A DNA stretch of 44,975 bases from an uncultured bacterium (GCA_946622415.1 CAMOPX010000014.1:1-44975), one strand, 5' to 3'. Positions 1-8,977 are shown, counted from the stretch's first letter. A program made the numbers and translations. The notes: generated by a model not told the origin, from the letters alone.

Positions 1-124
1 AGTTCAGAGAATGAGCGTATTTTGCGTAGGGCGAAGCGATAGCGTAGACCCGAAGTAGCGAGGGTAATATGTAGCGACAACGAAGTGAAGCGGAATACTT
101 GCCCGAGTGAAGCAAAATACAAGA

Positions 125-236
125 GAGGAATTTTGATTAAATCGTATATGCTTCACGATATCCAAGCCGAGTTTTCTTTTTTCGGTTCACTTTTTTCTTT
201 TGCTTGTGGCGTTTGAACCAAAAGAAAAAAGTGAAC
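125..236 (+). repeat. Dispersed ~112-bp structured repeat, copy 1
   Basis: The element has three conserved parts: block A (125-146), block B (160-178) and a terminal hairpin (185-236). The hairpin has perfectly complementary 18-nt arms (185-202 and 219-236) around a 16-nt loop. The same three parts in the same order occur on the minus strand at 36260-36372. The 13 nt between A and B differ between copies, and the loops agree at about 12 of 16 positions. It could be a REP/MITE-like element or a structured RNA; it contains no ORF. Confidence 0.8.
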
Positions 237-287
237 AATAAAAAATAAAACAAAAAACAGAACTTGTATAAAGCCATTAAATTTAAT

Positions 288-316
288 TTGACAATTTATG
301 TACAAACGTACATAAT
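288..316 (+). promoter_or_regulatory. Sigma-70-type promoter of lexA-like gene, leaderless geometry
   Basis: TTGACA (288-293) and CATAAT (311-316) are separated by exactly 17 bp. The -10 ends 6 bp before the ATG at 323, so the expected transcription start is the A of the start codon. No Shine-Dalgarno sequence precedes the gene, which agrees with a leaderless transcript. Confidence 0.75.
297..314. promoter_or_regulatory. Probable LexA/SOS operator
   Basis: A perfect inverted repeat, TATGTAC-AAAC-GTACATA, lies in the spacer and covers the -10 region of the promoter of the lexA-like gene. A repressor bound here would block RNA polymerase, as expected for autoregulation. The core GTAC-N4-GTAC resembles the cyanobacterial LexA box core (GTAC-N4-GTWC, from memory) more than the Gram-positive CGAAC-N4-GTTCG or the E. 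coli CTGT-N8-ACAG box. Confidence 0.75.
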
Positions 317-322
317 ATAATT

Positions 323-916
323 ATGGAAAATATTATTCAAGATTTAACCCAAAAACAAAAAGATTTTTTGCAAAATTTGCAGGAAAATTATGGTACTCTT
401 GCGCTACCAAGTTTTGAACAGATTAAAAACGACTTAAATTTTAAATCAAAAAATTCTGTTAAACAGTATATGGAAGTATTGAAAGATAAAAAATTAATTT
501 TGTCTTTCAATAATAATCTCTATATAAATAAAGATATCTTTGGTGCAAAGCTTGTTGCTTCGTATGTGAAAGCGGGTTTTGCCGCAGTTATGGAAGATAA
601 AATAGAAAAAAGAATCTCAATGGACGAAATATTGGAAATAAATTCTCCTTCAACCTTTGTTTTTAAGGTGTCCGGTGATTCAATGACCGACGCCGGTATA
701 TTGGATGGTGATTATGTCGTAATCAAAAAAACTCCGGAAGCAAGAATCAATGATATTGTCCTTGCTGTTATAGATAACGAATTTACTTTAAAGACCTATA
801 AAAAAGATTCAAAAGGCTATTATTTAAAGCCCGAAAATAAGGCATATCCTATTTTAAGACCAAAATTTTCTCTTAGTATTTTTGGTGTCGCAATAGGAAT
901 TACGAGGAGAATTTGA
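323..916 (+). CDS. lexA: LexA-like repressor / UmuD-like S24 autopeptidase
   Basis: SOS-type transcriptional repressor of 197 residues, the usual LexA length. Residues 8-60 form a LexA-like winged helix, and residues ~75-197 the S24 self-cleaving domain. The Ala84-Gly85 bond in VKAGFAA is the expected cleavage site. Ser120 (SGDSM) and Lys157 (FTLK) are the catalytic dyad. Around the cleavage site and in the C-terminal half it looks more like UmuD than classic LexA (the AGFAAVMED-x3-RI stretch), so one protein may serve as repressor and as polymerase V accessory subunit. It is followed 1 bp later by umuC, and a palindromic operator lies in its promoter. It has no Shine-Dalgarno and is probably translated from a leaderless mRNA. 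It could be an umuD with a retained DNA-binding domain rather than the global LexA. Confidence 0.87.
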   Translation: MENIIQDLTQKQKDFLQNLQENYGTLALPSFEQIKNDLNFKSKNSVKQYMEVLKDKKLILSFNNNLYINKDIFGAKLVASYVKAGFAAVMEDKIEKRISMDEILEINSPSTFVFKVSGDSMTDAGILDGDYVVIKKTPEARINDIVLAVIDNEFTLKTYKKDSKGYYLKPENKAYPILRPKFSLSIFGVAIGITRRI

Positions 917-917
917 T

Positions 918-2105
918 TTGAAAAAGCAAATGAGAGTAATTGCGCTTGTTGACTGTAATAATTTTTTTGTTTCATGTGAAAGGTTATTAAAACCCGAACT
1001 AACAGGTAAGCCTGTATGTGTTTTATCAAATAATGACGGCTGTGTTGTTTCTCGCTCTAATGAAGCTAAAAAATTAGGCTTAAAAATGGGTGCGCCCTAT
1101 TTTATCGTAAAAAATCAATTTAAAAATGTCACGTTTTTATCAGGGAACCTGCCTTTTTATTGTGAAATATCAAAACGAGTTATGGATAAACTCTTTGACT
1201 ATACTCCCGATGTTGAAATTTATTCGATAGATGAAGCTTTTTTAGATTTAACTGGTATAGACAAAGTTACGGGACTTAATTTTGATGAACTTATTAACAA
1301 AATTGTGTTTGATATAAAAGAAGAAATAGGGATAGATGTTTCTGTCGGATTGTCTTATTCAAAGGTATTAGCAAAACTCGCAAACGATAAATCGAAAACA
1401 ATTCAATTATCCATGCCCGATAAAAAAACCTACAAAATCGGCTACAGAAAAATCGAAGAAGAATTAAAAGAAACTTTAATCAGTGAAGTTTGGGGTGTTG
1501 GAAAAAATACAACGGCGCTTTTAAAAAGATATTTAATTCAGACCGCTTGGGAATTTGTTTCGCAGAGTGATTTTTGGATAAAGAAAAACTTGGGAAAAAC
1601 AGGGCTTGATTTAAAACAAGAGCTTTTAGGCACGGTTGTGAGTAATGTAAATCCTCAACATCAAGAACCAAAATCAATTTCGAGAAGTGAAAGTTTTAAG
1701 GAATTTCAAACAAACAAAAACTACATCCAAGAGCAATTAAACGGCCACATACACAAAGTCTGCAAAAAATTAAGAAGTGAAAACCTTTTGACTTCTTGTA
1801 TCGGTGTAATGCTCAGAACAAAAGATTTTCAAACTTCAACCCTTAAAATAAATTTGGTAAACCCTGTTGATACCGAGTTTGAACTTGTTAATTATTCAAT
1901 TGAAATATTGAATAAAATGTTTAAAAACGGCATTGTATATCGTTCTGTCGGTTTTTTTGCGACAAAATTATCCCCTAAATCCGCACAACAGATTTCTATT
2001 TTTGACGGAGAAAGAATTATAAAGCAACAGAAACTCTCCTCCTGTTGGGATAAGTTGGAAAATAAATTCGGAAAAAATGTTGTAAAAATCGGTATGAATA
2101 ATTAA
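918..2105 (+). CDS. umuC: Y-family translesion DNA polymerase, UmuC-type
   Basis: Error-prone translesion polymerase of 395 residues, slightly shorter than E. coli UmuC (~420). The N-terminal palm carries the first metal ligand Asp12 (VDCNNFF) and the catalytic pair Asp105-Glu106 in SIDEAFLDLTG. The region around residues 185-200 (VWGVGKNTTALLKRY) is the helix-hairpin-helix, followed by the little-finger domain. The TTG start at 918 is chosen because GAGGAGA (904-910) sits 7 bp upstream; the in-frame ATG at 930 would be 19 bp away. It forms a two-gene operon with the lexA/umuD-like gene and should be induced by DNA damage through the shared operator. Its stop codon touches the stop of pheS with no base between. 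Confidence 0.93.
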   Translation: MKKQMRVIALVDCNNFFVSCERLLKPELTGKPVCVLSNNDGCVVSRSNEAKKLGLKMGAPYFIVKNQFKNVTFLSGNLPFYCEISKRVMDKLFDYTPDVEIYSIDEAFLDLTGIDKVTGLNFDELINKIVFDIKEEIGIDVSVGLSYSKVLAKLANDKSKTIQLSMPDKKTYKIGYRKIEEELKETLISEVWGVGKNTTALLKRYLIQTAWEFVSQSDFWIKKNLGKTGLDLKQELLGTVVSNVNPQHQEPKSISRSESFKEFQTNKNYIQEQLNGHIHKVCKKLRSENLLTSCIGVMLRTKDFQTSTLKINLVNPVDTEFELVNYSIEILNKMFKNGIVYRSVGFFATKLSPKSAQQISIFDGERIIKQQKLSSCWDKLENKFGKNVVKIGMNN

Positions 2106-3140
2106 CTAAAATTGCTTTAAGAATTTTTCATCGTCATTAAAGAACAATCTTATATCATCAATTGCGTATTTTAACATAGCAAGACGTTCTACGCCCATAC
2201 CGAATGCAAAGCCTGAATATGTTTCAGGGTCAATATTTACTCCTTTTAATACGTTAGGATCAACCATCCCTGCGCCTAAAATTTCAAGCCAGCCGCTTCC
2301 TGAACATACGGAACAACCTTTGCCTTTGCACATAATACATTCAACATCAATTTCAACAGAAGGCTCCGTGAACGGGAAAAAACTGCTTCTGTATCTTGTG
2401 GGTCTTGATGAACCAAAATACAGTCTTATAAATTCGTTTAAAACACCTTTTAATTGTGCCATTGTAACATCTTTATCAACATACAAACCTTCGATTTGGT
2501 GGAATAAATTGTTTTTTCTTGCCGAAACGGATTCGTTTCTGTATACTCTGCCCGGAGAAATTATTTTAATCGGGGGATTTGAATTAATCATTTGTCTTGC
2601 TTGCGCATTGGAAGTTTGACTTCTTAACACGACATTAGGGAGATTTGCACAGTAAAAGGTATCTTGTACATCTCTTGCAGGGTGTTCTTTCGGAACGTTT
2701 AATAAATCGAAATTAAACTTTTCAAGTTCAACTTCGGGAGAAAATTCGGGATTTATCAATGAAAAACCGAGATGATTAAATATTTCTACAATTTCATTTA
2801 CTGTTCTTGTTAAAGGATGAACATGACCAAGCGGGATATAATCTCCATCCATTGTTATATCAATTTTTTCTTTTAATAATTTTTCATTTAATTCTTTTTT
2901 GTAAAATAAATCATTTTTTTGTGCAACTAAAGTATTGAGTTCATTTGAAACCTTATTAATCAAAGCGCCGATAACGGGTTTTTGTTCCGGAGTTAAATCT
3001 TTCATACTTTTTTTCAAATTGTTAAATTCTGAATTTCTTGATAAGTATTGATTTTTAACTTCTTCCAGCTCTTTTAAATTTGTTGTTTTTTCTATTTTTT
3101 CAATAGCTTCTGTTCTTATTTGATTAATTTTATTTTCCAT
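2106..3140 (-). CDS. pheS: Phenylalanine--tRNA ligase alpha subunit
   Basis: Catalytic alpha subunit of the cytoplasmic PheRS (alpha2beta2), 344 residues, normal length. An N-terminal coiled coil (~1-85) that binds tRNA precedes the class II catalytic core. Visible motifs are the motif-2 stretch SPGRVYRNES, the family cysteine cluster C-x2-C-x-G-x-GC-x2-C, and motif 3 near the C-terminus (FGMGVERLAML). The start at 3140 is preferred over the upstream in-frame ATG (3164) because AGGAGAG lies 6 bp before it. The beta-subunit gene pheT is not adjacent, unlike the common pheST operon. It ends immediately at the umuC stop. Confidence 0.95.
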   Translation of the reverse strand: MENKINQIRTEAIEKIEKTTNLKELEEVKNQYLSRNSEFNNLKKSMKDLTPEQKPVIGALINKVSNELNTLVAQKNDLFYKKELNEKLLKEKIDITMDGDYIPLGHVHPLTRTVNEIVEIFNHLGFSLINPEFSPEVELEKFNFDLLNVPKEHPARDVQDTFYCANLPNVVLRSQTSNAQARQMINSNPPIKIISPGRVYRNESVSARKNNLFHQIEGLYVDKDVTMAQLKGVLNEFIRLYFGSSRPTRYRSSFFPFTEPSVEIDVECIMCKGKGCSVCSGSGWLEILGAGMVDPNVLKGVNIDPETYSGFAFGMGVERLAMLKYAIDDIRLFFNDDEKFLKQF

Positions 3141-3186
3141 TTTAATCTCTCCTTTGATTATCATAGCTTAAACAAAAAAAATGTAC

Positions 3187-3192
3187 TATAAT
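3187..3192 (+). promoter_or_regulatory. Possible -10 element close to the 3200 start
   Basis: TATAAT ends 7 bp before the ATG at 3200 and no Shine-Dalgarno is present, so the mRNA may be (nearly) leaderless. No good -35 hexamer lies 17 bp upstream. Confidence 0.4.
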
Positions 3193-3199
3193 TACATTT

Positions 3200-4717
3200 A
3201 TGAATTTTATTTTTTATATTGCGCTTTTACTTTTTATACTGCTTTTTGGCAGTATGGATGTAAATATTGACTATGATTTTTGGGCAAGAATAATAGTCGG
3301 AAAAACATTTATGCAAACAGGAGTACTTTTGCATAATGATTTTTATTCTTTTGGTTCAACCCACGAATTTATTGACCATGAATGGGGCTCGGGGGTTATT
3401 TTTTATCTGGTTCAAAACTGTTTTTCGGATGTTGGTTTGTTTGTTTTTAAATCTTTAATTATATTTTTAACCTTCTTTTTTATTGTAAAAACGATAAAAT
3501 TGCAAAATAAAGATTCCAAAATGTGTTTTTTAATTTTCTTTTTTGCACTTCATGCGATTTCATACAATATTTTTTCAACAATAAGATGTCAAATATTTTC
3601 ATTTTTCTTTTTTGCTTATTTTATTTATATTTTGGAATATGTAAGAATTAAAAGAGAATACAGATTATTGTGGACTCTGCCGGTATTAAATATATTGTGG
3701 CTTAATCTCCATGGCGGGTTTGTTGTTGGATTGGCTTTAATTTTCTTATATGCATCGGGTGAATATTTTAACAAAAAGCCGTCAAAATACTATTGGATTA
3801 CATTAGGGGCTTCTTGTTTTACGGTTTTAATTAATCCTTACGGAATAAAATACATAAATTACATCTTTGGTGCATTTTTATTAAACAGAACACATATCCC
3901 CGAATGGCACAGTGCATTTTTTGGTAATAGTTTTGAAAATCAACTGTTAAAATATAAAATATTTTTCTTTGTTGCGGTTTTCAGTTATTTAATTTATTTA
4001 TTTAAAAATATTTTAGGAAAAAATTTTAAAAATTGTGTTTTAAAAATAGATTACACAAAATATCTTGTTTTATTTTTTACCTTTGCTATTGCATTGAAAA
4101 GTGCAAGATGTCATCCTTTCTTTGTCTATGCGCTTCTAATTTATTGCTATTCGGAAATTGAAAAATTCATAAATAAATATAAATTTCAAAAACCGGCAAA
4201 AATAATTGATATAGTTTTATTTTTTATGATTTTCATTTCAACGCTGTCACACTTGTATGATTACAGATTTTTAAACAGGGTAAATGAAAATTTTTATCCT
4301 GTAAACAGTGTTGAATTTATAAAAATCAATAATTTAAAAGGCAATGTTTTTACAAATTTTCATACCGCAAGCTATGTTATCTACAAACTTTATCCGAATA
4401 ATCATATCTATATGGATGGCAGATATGAGGAGGTTTATGATAACTCTTTAATTGACAATATGGCAAAATTTTCTCTTGCCGAGGATTATAGAGAATTTTT
4501 GAATCATTATCATTTTGATATATTGATAATAGATAAAACTTACCCGAAAATAATAGAAGAACTAAGAAAAGATAAAAATTTATTTTTGGCATATGAAGAA
4601 AAGCAGTTCTGCGTATTTTTGCCTGGTAATTTAATAAATAAGAAGTTTATTTATCCTCAAAAAACTCAAACCGATTACAATAAAGAAAAGTTTGATACAA
4701 ATATAAATTGGCTCTAA
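3200..4717 (+). CDS. Polytopic membrane protein, GT-C glycosyltransferase-like
   Basis: Integral membrane protein of 505 residues with about ten hydrophobic segments in residues 1-350 and a soluble C-terminal part (~370-505). The first luminal/periplasmic loop has the pattern DYDFWARIIVGK...HNDFYSFGSTHEFIDHEWGS. This resembles the DxxWHL...G...D.FSYT...W..HEWL stretch of uncharacterised membrane proteins related to GT-C (family 39-type) glycosyltransferases. The C-terminal part has an N-F-H-T-A-S-Y-V...YMDGRYEEVY motif typical of the same group. A lipid-linked sugar transferase in envelope polysaccharide or glycoprotein synthesis is possible, but no substrate can be assigned. It stands alone as the first gene of a plus-strand run, 91 bp before the AsmA-like gene. 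Confidence 0.7.
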   Translation: MNFIFYIALLLFILLFGSMDVNIDYDFWARIIVGKTFMQTGVLLHNDFYSFGSTHEFIDHEWGSGVIFYLVQNCFSDVGLFVFKSLIIFLTFFFIVKTIKLQNKDSKMCFLIFFFALHAISYNIFSTIRCQIFSFFFFAYFIYILEYVRIKREYRLLWTLPVLNILWLNLHGGFVVGLALIFLYASGEYFNKKPSKYYWITLGASCFTVLINPYGIKYINYIFGAFLLNRTHIPEWHSAFFGNSFENQLLKYKIFFFVAVFSYLIYLFKNILGKNFKNCVLKIDYTKYLVLFFTFAIALKSARCHPFFVYALLIYCYSEIEKFINKYKFQKPAKIIDIVLFFMIFISTLSHLYDYRFLNRVNENFYPVNSVEFIKINNLKGNVFTNFHTASYVIYKLYPNNHIYMDGRYEEVYDNSLIDNMAKFSLAEDYREFLNHYHFDILIIDKTYPKIIEELRKDKNLFLAYEEKQFCVFLPGNLINKKFIYPQKTQTDYNKEKFDTNINWL

Positions 4718-4808
4718 ATTAAATGTTAAAATAAGTTTATTTTTTGTAGGTTTTGTTATTTATGAAGTATAATGTTATTAAATGATATGGTAGGGGATTA
4801 GTGATAAA

Positions 4809-7800
4809 ATGAAAAAATTTTTTAAAATTTTATCTTTAACTTTGGTTTCTTTAATCGGTGTTTTATATTTGGTATTTTTGGTTGTACCGCCTTTTATAAA
4901 TTTAGAAAAATATAGACCGCAAATAGTTAAACTTGTAAAAGACAATTCAAAACTGAATCTTAATTATTCAAAAATGCAATTATACACTACCCCTCTTTTA
5001 TCCGCGGGTGTTATTTTAAAAGATGTTAATGTAACATTTGATGATAATACCTCCATTCTTAAAACCGATAAAATTAAAACAGGTATTTCTCTGCCCTCAT
5101 TATTTACTTTAACTGTTAAAACCGCATACACTACAATAGATAACCCTTTAATAAATTTAGAAATTACGGATGGAAAACAATACAAAATTGTTTCTCTTAT
5201 AGAAACAATCATTAATGAAAACATTAAAAATCCTAAACCGGAAAAAGAAAAATCAGAACAAGACATAAAAAACGAAGAAATAATTACTTGGGTAATTGAA
5301 CATTTAAGAATAAAAGTGCCGATTATAAAGATAGCAAACTATAAACTTGATGTTAATGACCCGACAACAAAAAACAATCTTGCTTTATCGGGAGAAGAAC
5401 TCAAACTCGGCTATTGGAGCAAAAACAGTACAGCAAAACTGCAGACAATCGCTCATCTTTATTCAAATGAAAAAGAAAACATTCTTGCAGATTTGAACAT
5501 AAAAACAATTGTTCCCGAAATAAAGAAAAATTCTCAAAAAGAAGAAACGGACCCCGATGAAATTGTTGAAATACCTTTTATTAATATAATCGATATTTAT
5601 CAGAAATACGATTTAAAAACGAATGTAACATCAAAACTCAGAATCAAAAAAGATAAGGAAGGAAACAGATTTGCATTCGGATTTTTTGATGTTGACAATT
5701 TGACTCTTAAATTATCAAATATTCAACTTCCCGAAAGTTACTTTCATTCAAAATTCAATGGTGAAAGAATCACTTATGACAGTTATATTTTTGTAAAAAA
5801 TGATGAAAAGCTTGATGTAGCGGGATTTATTCAAATGGGTAAAAACCCGAGATTAAAAACCGCACTTGCGTCAAACGATATCCATTTTGTTAATGTACTC
5901 GATTTATTGGAAGGGCTTTTGGATAGCTTAAATATCAAAAACGATATTAATGAAATCAATGCAACCGGATATTTAAACGCTAATGCGATGATAGATACCG
6001 ATTTTAAGAAGCTGACTTCACAAGGTTCTATCAAGGTTATTGAAGGTGCGTTTATAAATAAGAAAAATAATATAGGTATAAAGGATATCGCAGCAAATAT
6101 TTTATTTGATAACAATGCAATAAATATCAAAGATGCAAACGCAATAATTAACGGTTCAAAAGTTACTTTAGAAGGAAGTATTGATAATACATCATTTGCA
6201 GATATAAAACTTTCTGCTAACAATTTATCCGTTCCGGCTTTATATAATGCTTTTGCACCGGATGAGCTGAGAAAAGCATATAAACTCACTTCTTTAAATG
6301 TTACTTCAGACGTTAATTTAAAAGGAAAACTTGATAACTTGACAGCAACGGCAAAAGCAAAACTTTCCGATTTAGCTTTGTCGGATGCTAAAAAAACAAT
6401 GTTTATTTCAAATAAAAATCTTGATGCCGATTTAAATGCCGATACAAAAAATATTAAAGCAAAATTATCGGATACAGGCTTCAGCTTTAATATGCCTTCT
6501 TCAAAAATCTATACCAATGTTAATTCTCTATTGATAAATGTAGATAACGAAAAAGTCGCGATTAATCCATTTGAACTCATTTACAATAAAAAATCAAAAA
6601 TCAACGTAAAAGGTAATATAACAAATTATCTCAAAGACCCGAAGCTTGATATTTTTCTTAACGGTTTAATTTCAACCGACGATATTAAAACAACTTTAGG
6701 AAAAGAAGTTTCTTACTATTTAATATCAAAGGGAAATATTCCGTTTAAAGTTGCAGTAACAGGCGATATTAAAACTCAAAATGTTCTTGCACAATTACAT
6801 TCAAACAAATCAAATTACATCACTCCTGTTGATTTAAAAGAGCTTGTTGGTGCAAATACACTTTTGCAGGGTGATATCAAAATTAAAGGTAACAAAATCC
6901 ATATTAAAAATTCAGGATTATTTAAAATGGCACAAGGTTCATTTACTGATAACCTGAATCAAAACCAGCTAAACAAAAAAGAACTTGTTGAATTAAGTGC
7001 GATAATTGACGGTGACCATATTAACCTTTTGAGATTAAGTATCCCGAACAGTTTATCAGGCAAACTTTCCATAATGAAAAAATCTTCATTTAAAGTTACA
7101 GGAAAACTTATCGGAAACGGAAAAATATCTAACCCTAATTTTTTGGGCAATTTAAAAATATCCGATATAAATCTGCCTGAATTAAGCACAAATATTAAAT
7201 CAATCGGAATAAATCTTCTTGCAAAGAGCGTTACCGTAGATGCCGATGATGTTGATTTGAACGGTTCAAAATTAACGGCATCTTTTAAAACATCGCTTGT
7301 ACCGATGAAAGTATTTCATATAACCGACATAAAGGCAAAATCGGAAGCAATTGACGTGGATAAAGTTTTGGTTGTGGCTGATAGTCTTATGAAATATCTT
7401 CCTCCCGCAAGTTCTTCGTCTTCTTCTAAAGGCGGTCATAGCGCGGATATACCTTTATATGCGGAAGGTAAATTTGCAATTAAAAAAATTACAACAGGAC
7501 AAATAGTTCTTAATCATACACTCGGCCACCTAAAAATATTGAACAACAATTTAATTCTTGAAAAACTTAGAACAAGAGGATTTAACGGTACAATGAGCGG
7601 AAAAATCACCATGAATCTTATAACTCAATTGTTGACCGTTCAAATGACAGGTGAAAACATTGATTCTAATTTAATGTTAACTCAAGCAGCGTCTATGAAA
7701 GATATGTTAACGGGAACAATGAGCTTTAAGACCAATATTAATTTAAAAGGTACAACCTACGAAGAACAGGTTAAATCTTTAAAGGGTACGGTTGAATTTT

Positions 7801-8975
7801 CTATGAAGGATGGGCAGTACGGACCATTTGCAAAATTGGAAAATTTCTTCCTTGCTAAAAATATCAGAGAAAACCCGATTTTTAAAGCTACAATCGGTGC
7901 AATATTATCTCCGATATTAACAATTGACAGTACGCATTTTGAAGAATTGAAGGGCAAATTGAATTTCAATAACGGAATCGTAAATCTTGCTCCGATAGCT
8001 TCAAGAGGTGATATTTTATGTATATTAATCAAAGGTGATATGAACCTTTTAACCAATACAATAGAATCGAAAGTCAGAGTTCGTTTGGCATCAACCGTAT
8101 CCGATTTATTGGGACCATTAGCATTAGCTAACCCTGTTAATTTGATTAAAAATACTCCGGGTTTGAATATTGCAACGGCAAAACTCTTTACCTTCTTCTC
8201 TCAGGTTGTAACGGAACAAGAGTATAAAGAAATACCCGATTTCAGCTCAAAGCATTCCGATAAAAACGCTACAAAATTTCAAATAGTATTATCGGGTGAC
8301 GTTACAAAACCCGTTAAACTTGTAAAATCATTCAAGTGGCTATCTTTGCAATCAGATTACGATAAAGCAAAAAGCTTTAGCGATAATTATGTAAAAGAAC
8401 AAGAGGCACTTGCAAGAGAAGAGCTTATGAAAAAGCTTCAAGAACAATATGAAATGGATAATAGAGTGAAAGTTGGTATTCAAAAAGTATTACAAATGGA
8501 TACAACTGCCCCCGAGGTCAAGAAGATGCTCGCTGAAGAAGCGCAAAAAGCAATTCATGAAAAAGTAGAAACAGTCAGCAAAGAAGCGCAAAACAAAGCT
8601 CAAGAATCAATCATAAAAACACAAGAAGCTTTGCAGGCTAAAAAAGATGAAGCTGTGTCAAAAATTCAATCCAAAATCCAAAATTCTATACAAGAAAAAT
8701 TGCAAAACGTAATTCCGCAAAATACTGCCACATCTTCTGCTTCTGCAAACTCAACCAATCAAAATACCCAAGAAACTTCTAAAACAAGTACGGAAAATAC
8801 TACGCAACCAAAATCTGAAACAAAACAAGAAGTTAAGCAAGAAGTTAAACAGGAAGAAAATAAAATAACAGAAACCAAACCGAAACAAGATGCAGCAAAA
8901 GAATCTGCAGCTGATACAAAAACTTCACAAGATGAATCAAAGGCGGAAGAAAGTGCAAAGAAAGGACAAAATTAA
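4809..8975 (+). CDS. AsmA-family envelope protein with long charged tail
   Basis: 1388-residue protein with a single N-terminal membrane anchor (~7-29). It then has a long beta-rich AsmA/TamB-like body made of repeated stretches of the type 'LKGxIxxxxxxPxLxxxLxxxxI'. The family's C-terminal AsmA module lies at ~980-1150 (LKGTVEFSMKDGQYGP, FEELKGKLNFNNGIVNL). Family members are inner-membrane-anchored periplasmic bridges thought to carry phospholipid to the outer membrane, so the gene implies a diderm envelope. After residue ~1170 the chain changes to a K/E/Q/A-rich, coiled-coil-like region and ends in a low-complexity tail with KQEV repeats and S/T/N-rich linkers, which is unusual for AsmA proteins. 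The start is supported by AGGGG 12 bp upstream. cysK follows after 2 bp. Confidence 0.85.
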   Translation: MKKFFKILSLTLVSLIGVLYLVFLVVPPFINLEKYRPQIVKLVKDNSKLNLNYSKMQLYTTPLLSAGVILKDVNVTFDDNTSILKTDKIKTGISLPSLFTLTVKTAYTTIDNPLINLEITDGKQYKIVSLIETIINENIKNPKPEKEKSEQDIKNEEIITWVIEHLRIKVPIIKIANYKLDVNDPTTKNNLALSGEELKLGYWSKNSTAKLQTIAHLYSNEKENILADLNIKTIVPEIKKNSQKEETDPDEIVEIPFINIIDIYQKYDLKTNVTSKLRIKKDKEGNRFAFGFFDVDNLTLKLSNIQLPESYFHSKFNGERITYDSYIFVKNDEKLDVAGFIQMGKNPRLKTALASNDIHFVNVLDLLEGLLDSLNIKNDINEINATGYLNANAMIDTDFKKLTSQGSIKVIEGAFINKKNNIGIKDIAANILFDNNAINIKDANAIINGSKVTLEGSIDNTSFADIKLSANNLSVPALYNAFAPDELRKAYKLTSLNVTSDVNLKGKLDNLTATAKAKLSDLALSDAKKTMFISNKNLDADLNADTKNIKAKLSDTGFSFNMPSSKIYTNVNSLLINVDNEKVAINPFELIYNKKSKINVKGNITNYLKDPKLDIFLNGLISTDDIKTTLGKEVSYYLISKGNIPFKVAVTGDIKTQNVLAQLHSNKSNYITPVDLKELVGANTLLQGDIKIKGNKIHIKNSGLFKMAQGSFTDNLNQNQLNKKELVELSAIIDGDHINLLRLSIPNSLSGKLSIMKKSSFKVTGKLIGNGKISNPNFLGNLKISDINLPELSTNIKSIGINLLAKSVTVDADDVDLNGSKLTASFKTSLVPMKVFHITDIKAKSEAIDVDKVLVVADSLMKYLPPASSSSSSKGGHSADIPLYAEGKFAIKKITTGQIVLNHTLGHLKILNNNLILEKLRTRGFNGTMSGKITMNLITQLLTVQMTGENIDSNLMLTQAASMKDMLTGTMSFKTNINLKGTTYEEQVKSLKGTVEFSMKDGQYGPFAKLENFFLAKNIRENPIFKATIGAILSPILTIDSTHFEELKGKLNFNNGIVNLAPIASRGDILCILIKGDMNLLTNTIESKVRVRLASTVSDLLGPLALANPVNLIKNTPGLNIATAKLFTFFSQVVTEQEYKEIPDFSSKHSDKNATKFQIVLSGDVTKPVKLVKSFKWLSLQSDYDKAKSFSDNYVKEQEALAREELMKKLQEQYEMDNRVKVGIQKVLQMDTTAPEVKKMLAEEAQKAIHEKVETVSKEAQNKAQESIIKTQEALQAKKDEAVSKIQSKIQNSIQEKLQNVIPQNTATSSASANSTNQNTQETSKTSTENTTQPKSETKQEVKQEVKQEENKITETKPKQDAAKESAADTKTSQDESKAEESAKKGQN

Positions 8976-8977
8976 AG

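Larger units (their letters stand above)
1..322. other. Intergenic region with GC-richer stretch and structured repeat
   Basis: No gene is seen here. Positions 1-120 are richer in GC than the rest and are full of degenerate GCGAAGCGATAGCG / CGAAGTAGCG / CGAAGTGAAGCGG words with frequent stops in all frames. A 9-bp inverted pair (GTATTTTGC at 17-25 and GCAAAATAC at 112-120) brackets this stretch. It is followed by the dispersed structured repeat (125-236), an A-rich spacer and the lexA-like promoter (288-316). Confidence 0.6.

Noticed and set aside
1-120. rRNA or tRNA fragment, or coding sequence, because of the different composition
   Set aside because: No cloverleaf or rRNA landmark is visible and all frames have frequent stops; it reads as degenerate repeats.
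4718-4750. Terminator after the 3200-4717 gene
   Set aside because: Only a 7-bp all-AT stem (AAAATAA/TTATTTT) is present, too weak to call in this AT-rich sequence.
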